DNA of 10,750 nt from CAMEON01 sp963643175. GTDB lineage: Bacteria; Bacillota; Clostridia; Oscillospirales; CAG-272. Positions 6,479 to 10,750 of the stretch are shown in pieces. Every line of letters starts with the position of its first letter. Position 1 is the stretch's first letter. The stretch lies in contig CAVIJF010000044.1 of NCBI GenBank assembly GCA_963643175.1, positions 1 through 10,750 on the forward strand, read 5' to 3'. Made by a program: the position numbers and the translations under genes. The notes under the pieces were generated by a model. That model made no database searches and was not told the origin of the DNA. It worked only from the letters and a program-made list of their open reading frames with translations.

Positions 6479-9400
6479 TCAGTCGTTCTCCTTCTTCTTG
6501 AGGACAACGGCAGCACCGGCAGCAGCCAGCAGAACGATTGCGCCGGAAGCAGCCACAACGGACTTGCATCCCTTGCCTTCTGCGGCAGCCGTGGTGGTGG
6601 CGTCCGCACCGGTAGCGTCGCCCGAAGTTGCAGGCTCAGCAGTGGTAACGGGAGCCGCCGTGGTCTCGACGGACTTCTCGGTCTCGGTCTCGGTCTCAGT
6701 CTCGGTCTCAGTCTCGACAGGAGCAGTGGTCTCGGGCGTGACATCCTTCTTGGTATAGACTACCTTGATGGTGATGTCCTCGGAGCCCAGCGTGTACTCT
6801 TCCCAAGCGGCGGTGTAACCGTCCTTGGCAGGGGGCACAGGCACGCCGACCAGCTTGGTCGCGCCTTCCTTGAAGTTGATGACCTTGATAACCTTGCCGT
6901 CCTCACGGACGAAGGTCGCGGTGAAGGTCTTGACAGGCTGCGGGAGAACGTGCATGTTGTTCTCCGCGTAGTACTCAGCCTTCTCATAGGAATCGAAGAA
7001 TGCGTAGTACTCGATTTCAACCCAATCGCCCTCGCCCTGCACGTAGTCATTACGGAAGTGGTTGATGACGTTGGTCTCAGCGTTGTAGTCCGAGGACGCG
7101 CGCAGGTCAACAATCAGGTAGTGCCACTGACCGTCGCAAATGTATCCGTCGCTTCCGAACGGAACGTTGGAACCGCCGGTTGCGCCGGCGCCGACACCCA
7201 CAAAGACTTCACCGATGCAGCTGACTTCCGTGCGGTACTTGACAACCATGAACGGAGCCACAACGGTGCCCGCAGGAATCTGTGCGGATCCGGCGTTGGG
7301 GTCACCGCCGGTAGCGGTGTAACGGATGCATCCCTTATCGTAATCGTAGGTGGAAGCCTCGGTGCGCATAGCATCGGCACCGGGATTCAGACCCTCGCCG
7401 TCCAGCACGTAAACAGGCATTGCCTCAGCGGGATTGAGCGGGGCTGCGGGAGTTGCCACATAGTTCAGCGCGGTATCCCAGACATACTTGCCGTGGACAA
7501 CCTTCTCTGCGTAGTTGATGAAGGTGACCTTGGCAAACACCATGGTGTGCGGTGCGACAGAGCCGCAGGACAGCGCCACGGCACCGGCATAGTCGATCTT
7601 GGAGATGTCCAGACGAACCAGTCTCTCGGCGCCGTTCCAGCCCAGACCCTCGCCACGACCGGACAGGTTGGGCTTACCCTCAGAGCCGGCGGGGCAGAGT
7701 GCGGAGACCAGGTTGGCGGCCATATCCGGGTTATCCTTGTTCTGCGTGGAGCCGAACGTGTGTGCCACATCAGTGATGAAGCCGACCTGGAATGCATCGC
7801 AGCTCGGGTCGGAGCCGATGATGATCTCAACCGTGTTGTAGTTTGCGAACGGCAGGGAGCCGAACACGATCGCGCCGTTTGCACCCCACAGGACGTACAG
7901 CTGCTTGCCGGGAACCGTGTAGCCGGCGGCGACGAACAGGGATCCCTCATTGTTGAACATATCGGCGGTGTTGTTGCTGGCGACCATAACGTTGGTGCCC
8001 AGATCCAGCTCCCAAGAATCCACGACAGTGTCGTAGTCCAGTTCGCCGGTGGTCAGACCGTCGGTCACGTCCTTGGCGCCCACCAGAACGTACTTCTGCT
8101 CGCCCTCGGTCAGGATGACGGAATCCATCGGGTAGCTGTTGCCGTTGGCATCCGCATAGCCGGTCTGCTCCAGACTGCCGCCCTTGACGATCTTGAAGTC
8201 GCCCCAGGTAGACAGACGGAACTCAGCGCCGGACGTATCGCGGACAAACAGGTACACGTTATACCAGCCGTCCTCAAGAGACGCCATATCCACGTCGATC
8301 TTGTAACGGGTGACGTTGGCATGACCGCCGACAGCCGCATCCAGTCCGCCCTCGGGTGCAGTAACCCATGCGGCGTTCCATATAATCTCACCATTGTTCA
8401 GCGAGTAGCCGTACTCGGTGATGGCAGAAGAATCGTTTGCGGTGTACGCCCAGCCGCGGAAGGACACGGTGGAGTAATTGCGCTCGGTGTCGCGGATCAC
8501 GCCGCCCAGCTTGTTCCGGATGTAGTCATGCGCGGAACCGTCCTGCACAATCTGCTCGTTGATGAAGAAGGTGTCGGGAGACATACCGGCACCGGCCAAG
8601 CCCGCCTTGTCGGAGACAACGGAGGTGTCCTCCGGGTCGTTCGCCTTGTAGGTTGCGGTTACGGCAATCTTCTGATCGTAGACATACTTTCTTCCGTCGA
8701 TCTCGACCGCGCCTGCAAGCGGGTCCTGATAGGTCAGCGGAATCAGCTGATCGACGCCGACGATGCGACCGTCGTCCAGCACACCGGGCACGATGTAGCC
8801 GGTGTCAACGCCCTTCTCGTTCAGAACGCGGGCGCCCTTGAGCGTGTAGGTCTTGCCGTCGGAACCGGTGTACTTGCCTTCCCCGGCGTCAGTCAGGTAC
8901 AGCAGGTTCAGCGCGGTGTAGTAGTTGCCGTTCAGGCACAGGACGGCGGGATCTTCGTAGGTCAGCTCGCCCTTGGTTTCCTTGCTCACGATCTCGGCAG
9001 CGGCATACGCCTCGGCAGCCTCGCGGGTTGCGAAGAAGGCGATGTAGGAAACGTCGATCTCACAGCCGGTGGGATCGCCTGCCGCCAGCGGGTCAAAGCG
9101 GAAGATAGTCAGCTTGGTGTCTGCCTTGCCCCACGAACCGGAGGCATCGACAATGGCAGTGTGCCAGAAGCCGTCACCGGTGATACCGGTGCAGGCATAG
9201 GAACCGTCCTGACCGGGGTTCACACCGTCGGCACGCTGAACGAAGAATTCCATCTGACCGGTGTGGTTGGTGCGGTACTTGACGACCATGAAGCCCAGCT
9301 TGGTGGTGGGAATGTCAAACAGACTCTTCTCTCCCATAATCCAGGTGTAGGGGTCACCGCCGGTCGCCTTGAAGGTGATGTAACCGCTGTTGAGCAGGTT

Positions 9401-10360
9401 ATCCCACTCCAGCGTGTTGGGGTTCTGGAAATCGAACGTGGTCTTGGCATCCTCGACGTACTGCGAGAAGTCAATCACGCACTTGGGGTTGTTGTCCGGC
9501 AGAGCCTTTCTCGTGACAAAGCTGATGCAGAATGCAGCGCACTCCGTGCCGTTGTCAAAGAAGGTCGCGCTGTCAGAAACAACGCTCTGCGCCTGCCAGT
9601 AGGTGATGCCGTTATCCGCCTGATTGACGGTGGTGACGAACAGCAGGTCGCCCGTCAGGTTGCGGTCATCCGGAATCTCCATGTTCAGGGGAGCGTTATC
9701 CGCATGATCCTTCTCTATCCATGTGTAGAGAGGCGTGCCGGCAACCGTGGTACTATAGTCGGTGTTCCATTGGTAGACGGCGTGGGTCAGCTGCTGGCAG
9801 GCAGCCGAATAGGTTGCGAGCGAGTGGGACTTCACAGCCGTCAGGCGGCGGTCATCGCCGATGTTGTAGCGGACGGCGAAGGACTGCCCTGCCGGGTGAG
9901 CAGGGAAGGGAGAGCCCTGCCCCTCAGCCAGCACGACGTCGGTGGGGTCGTCCGTCTCGGGAGCCGCTACTACGGAGAACTCCTTGGTAGCGATGACTTC
10001 GTAGCTGTCGTTTGCGAACAGCACGAGCCGATACTCGCCGGCAGGGAGGTCAAAGAGATCCGAGCGGTCGGCGTTGCTCTTGGTTTCCTTGATATTGACG
10101 GAGGGGTTTTCAGCGGGATAGTACCAGTAGATGGAAGTCATGCTGCCGTCAGACGGATCGGACGCGGTATACAGACCGACCCAGTCCTTTCCCTCGCCGA
10201 CAGCCGTTACGATGACATCCTCGCCGTACTCGAAGGTATCCTTCTCCAGCGTGATGCTCTTCTCGCTGGAATCCTCTGCCGACACGACGAACACAGGAAC
10301 AAGTCCCGCAATCATGACCAGCGTCAGCAGGAGAGCCAGCAAACGGATAGTTTTTTTCAT
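6479..10360 (-). CDS. Large modular secreted surface protein with Cys-type C-terminal anchor, 1293 aa
   Basis: No catalytic domain is recognised. Residues 1-28 form a classical signal peptide (MKKTIR, hydrophobic core, VSA-ED). In order: an Ig-like domain (~34-131: FEYGEDVIVTAVG, DWVGLY, SIYWYY, LPAGEYRLVLF), of a kind I recall ahead of phosphoesterases in Clostridia; a beta-rich region (~141-286: FAVRYNI, HAVYQWNTDYSTTVAGTPLY); module C copy 1 (~305-455: ATGGDPYTW, FMVVKYRT, FWHTAIVD, IAFFATREAAE); a linker domain (~465-575); module A (~597-728: SFRGWAYT, YGYSLNNGEIIW, DGWYNVYLF); module B (~785-953: LPFANYNTVEI, RLVRLDISKIDYAG); module C copy 2 (~990-1135: ATGGDP, FMVVKYRT, QWHYLIVDL, WVEIEYYAFF); a short repeat-type domain (~1145-1204: FTATFVREDGKVIKV, PPAKDGYTAAWEEYTL). 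Then a Thr/Glu stalk, GKGCKSVV (1262-1269), a hydrophobic span and KKKEND. AAAAGGAG at 10370-10377 sets the start. The strong promoter suggests an abundant binding or structural surface protein. Confidence 0.88.
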   Translation of the reverse strand: MKKTIRLLALLLTLVMIAGLVPVFVVSAEDSSEKSITLEKDTFEYGEDVIVTAVGEGKDWVGLYTASDPSDGSMTSIYWYYPAENPSVNIKETKSNADRSDLFDLPAGEYRLVLFANDSYEVIATKEFSVVAAPETDDPTDVVLAEGQGSPFPAHPAGQSFAVRYNIGDDRRLTAVKSHSLATYSAACQQLTHAVYQWNTDYSTTVAGTPLYTWIEKDHADNAPLNMEIPDDRNLTGDLLFVTTVNQADNGITYWQAQSVVSDSATFFDNGTECAAFCISFVTRKALPDNNPKCVIDFSQYVEDAKTTFDFQNPNTLEWDNLLNSGYITFKATGGDPYTWIMGEKSLFDIPTTKLGFMVVKYRTNHTGQMEFFVQRADGVNPGQDGSYACTGITGDGFWHTAIVDASGSWGKADTKLTIFRFDPLAAGDPTGCEIDVSYIAFFATREAAEAYAAAEIVSKETKGELTYEDPAVLCLNGNYYTALNLLYLTDAGEGKYTGSDGKTYTLKGARVLNEKGVDTGYIVPGVLDDGRIVGVDQLIPLTYQDPLAGAVEIDGRKYVYDQKIAVTATYKANDPEDTSVVSDKAGLAGAGMSPDTFFINEQIVQDGSAHDYIRNKLGGVIRDTERNYSTVSFRGWAYTANDSSAITEYGYSLNNGEIIWNAAWVTAPEGGLDAAVGGHANVTRYKIDVDMASLEDGWYNVYLFVRDTSGAEFRLSTWGDFKIVKGGSLEQTGYADANGNSYPMDSVILTEGEQKYVLVGAKDVTDGLTTGELDYDTVVDSWELDLGTNVMVASNNTADMFNNEGSLFVAAGYTVPGKQLYVLWGANGAIVFGSLPFANYNTVEIIIGSDPSCDAFQVGFITDVAHTFGSTQNKDNPDMAANLVSALCPAGSEGKPNLSGRGEGLGWNGAERLVRLDISKIDYAGAVALSCGSVAPHTMVFAKVTFINYAEKVVHGKYVWDTALNYVATPAAPLNPAEAMPVYVLDGEGLNPGADAMRTEASTYDYDKGCIRYTATGGDPNAGSAQIPAGTVVAPFMVVKYRTEVSCIGEVFVGVGAGATGGSNVPFGSDGYICDGQWHYLIVDLRASSDYNAETNVINHFRNDYVQGEGDWVEIEYYAFFDSYEKAEYYAENNMHVLPQPVKTFTATFVREDGKVIKVINFKEGATKLVGVPVPPAKDGYTAAWEEYTLGSEDITIKVVYTKKDVTPETTAPVETETETETETETEKSVETTAAPVTTAEPATSGDATGADATTTAAAEGKGCKSVVAASGAIVLLAAAGAAVVLKKKEND
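6677..6716. repeat. Hexanucleotide repeat encoding a Thr-Glu stalk
   Basis: Six tandem CTCGGT/CTCAGT units (6677-6712) plus a partial unit encode alternating Thr-Glu (TETETETE) before the anchor of the 1293-residue protein. The glycosidase has a shorter Thr-Glu run at the same place in its architecture. Copy-number change would be in frame, changing wall-spanning length rather than switching expression. Confidence 0.8.
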
Positions 10361-10387
10361 GGTTTCTGTCTCCTTTTCAGATTTTGG

Positions 10388-10413
10388 AGCAGCCGCCCGT
10401 CCGGCGTACTGCT
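10388..10413. promoter_or_regulatory. 5' leader hairpin of the large surface-protein gene
   Basis: AGCAG (10388-10392) pairs with CTGCT (10409-10413), and CGCC (10394-10397) with GGCG (10403-10406), giving a 5+4 bp hairpin in the transcript between the predicted start near 10419 and the ribosome binding site at 10370-10377. It lies almost at the 5' end of the mRNA, where such hairpins commonly stabilise highly expressed transcripts. That role is inferred. Confidence 0.35.
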
Positions 10414-10425
10414 TTGCGCTATTTC

Positions 10426-10454
10426 ATTTTATACCAAATCCGGGTTTTTGTCAA
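10426..10454 (-). promoter_or_regulatory. Near-consensus sigma-A promoter of the large surface-protein gene
   Basis: On the minus strand a perfect TTGACA (10454-10449) is followed, 17 bp on, by TAAAAT (10431-10426) within TGGTATAAAAT. Read as TATAAA instead, the spacer is 15 bp and a TGn extension is present. The DNA around and upstream (about 10420-10550) is clearly more AT-rich than the rest of the window, as expected for a strong promoter. The predicted leader is about 58 nt. Confidence 0.88.
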
Positions 10455-10514
10455 CAGGTATTTTCGCCATTTTCCATAAGTGCCCCAAGTTTCGTCGCTT
10501 TGACTATATTTGCC

Positions 10515-10529
10515 GTTCACTCTTTGAAC
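10515..10529. promoter_or_regulatory. Inverted repeat upstream of the large-gene promoter
   Basis: GTTCA-CTCTT-TGAAC is a perfect 5-bp inverted repeat with a 5-bp spacer, about 60 bp upstream of the -35 box. Size and place would suit a dimeric regulator, but such a short palindrome is expected by chance fairly often. Nothing else is seen between it and the promoter. Confidence 0.2.
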
Positions 10530-10564
10530 ATTATGACTACACACAAGCTGCACGGAGTGACTGC

Positions 10565-10588
10565 GGAGGGGGTTGGGGGAGGGGGAGG
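10565..10588 (+). other. G-rich run, possible G-quadruplex
   Basis: The plus strand has three runs of G5 (10568-10572, 10575-10579, 10581-10585) separated by TT and A, flanked by GG on each side. Only three tracts reach three or more G, so a full three-tier quadruplex needs help from the flanks. Between here and the repeat element at 10693 (about 10590-10690) I see no gene, tRNA or terminator. Confidence 0.4.
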
Positions 10589-10692
10589 CGCGTTTTTGCC
10601 GGCAGGGTATCCGCTGTTCCGGGTGGTTTACGGTGCCGAACGGGGTGCCTGTGCCCGGCGTCGCTGTCCAATCCTGCCATTGCGCAGTCTTC

Positions 10693-10750
10693 TTGCCCCC
10701 ATCCCCCGACCCGTGCTCGCAGAGCGCTCTTCCCACTCCGGGGAAGGGGG
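10693..10750. repeat. Palindromic repeat element, right copy (truncated by window end)
   Basis: This is the same element, in the same orientation, as at the left end. It begins with TTGCCCCCATCCCCCGACCC (10693-10712), the outer arm missing from the left copy, then a hairpin GTGCTC-GCA-GAGCGC (10713-10727) and CTTCCC-N6-GGGAAG (10729-10746), and runs off the window in the closing G-run. The hairpin carries one G-to-T-type wobble relative to the left copy (GCGCTC becomes GTGCTC), still pairable as G-U in RNA. The loop of the second hairpin differs (ACTCCG against ACGCTG), while all stem bases of that hairpin are kept. Confidence 0.8.

Noticed and set aside
1982..6580. Classical LPXTG sortase anchors
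   Set aside because: None of the three C-termini contains LPXTG or a close variant; the conserved residues are Gly-Cys-x-Ser.
10590..10692. tRNA or small RNA gene near the right end
   Set aside because: No acceptor stem, TTCGANNC-type T-loop or terminator could be assembled on either strand.
10419..10736. Minus-strand open frame of 105 codons upstream of the large gene
   Set aside because: Its final codons overlap the -35/-10 promoter (the stop lies just past the -10), it starts within the palindromic repeat element, and no ribosome binding site or known domain is seen.

Overview
The window looks like chromosomal DNA of a high-GC, Gram-positive gut-type Clostridia (probably Oscillospiraceae/Ruminococcaceae-like, uncultured). 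This rests on sigma-A-type promoters, AGGAGG-type ribosome binding sites, Firmicutes-style signal peptides, and large modular surface proteins of a kind I recall from such genomes. No 16S or other placement marker is present, so this is inference.

All four credible genes lie on the minus strand. Reading in the direction of transcription (right to left): (i) a 1293-residue secreted multidomain surface protein (6479-10360) with a near-consensus promoter; (ii) a 658-residue surface protein (4286-6262) whose three ectodomain modules match, in the same order, the C-terminal half of the first protein; (iii) a 732-residue secreted phosphodiester glycosidase (NAGPA family) (1982-4180) that carries one of the same modules; (iv) a class II CCA tRNA nucleotidyltransferase, cca (306-1577), with its own strong promoter and functionally unrelated to the others. 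The first three share one architecture: signal peptide, beta-rich modules, Thr/Glu/Asp/Pro/Ala-rich stalk, then a C-terminal signal made of a Gly-Cys-x-Ser-[Val/Ala]-Val motif, a hydrophobic segment and a basic tail. None has LPXTG. They probably sit together on the cell surface; only the glycosidase has a recognisable enzymatic domain, so the other two look like binding or structural proteins.

Intergenic DNA: 1-305 holds a partial palindromic repeat element, then three to four copies of a 54-bp tandem repeat. 1578-1981 holds the cca promoter, a degenerate 12-bp repeat array and an intrinsic terminator for the glycosidase gene. 4181-4285 holds a GC-rich hairpin abutting the stop of the 658-residue gene. 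6263-6478 holds two strong hairpins whose T-tracts face the plus strand, plus further nested structure ahead of the 658-residue gene. 10361-10750 holds the promoter of the large gene, an AT-rich stretch, a G-rich run and a second partial copy of the palindromic element.

The same element, in the same orientation, lies at both ends. Together the copies define an approximately 77-nt unit with about 20-bp terminal inverted repeats enclosing two hairpins (a three-way junction), and its 3' half is a strong G-quadruplex motif. A window that starts and stops inside a repeat is what a short-read assembly contig would look like, so the element is probably abundant in the genome. The strongest candidates for something undescribed are this element, the Cys-containing C-terminal signal, and the shared three-module surface architecture.
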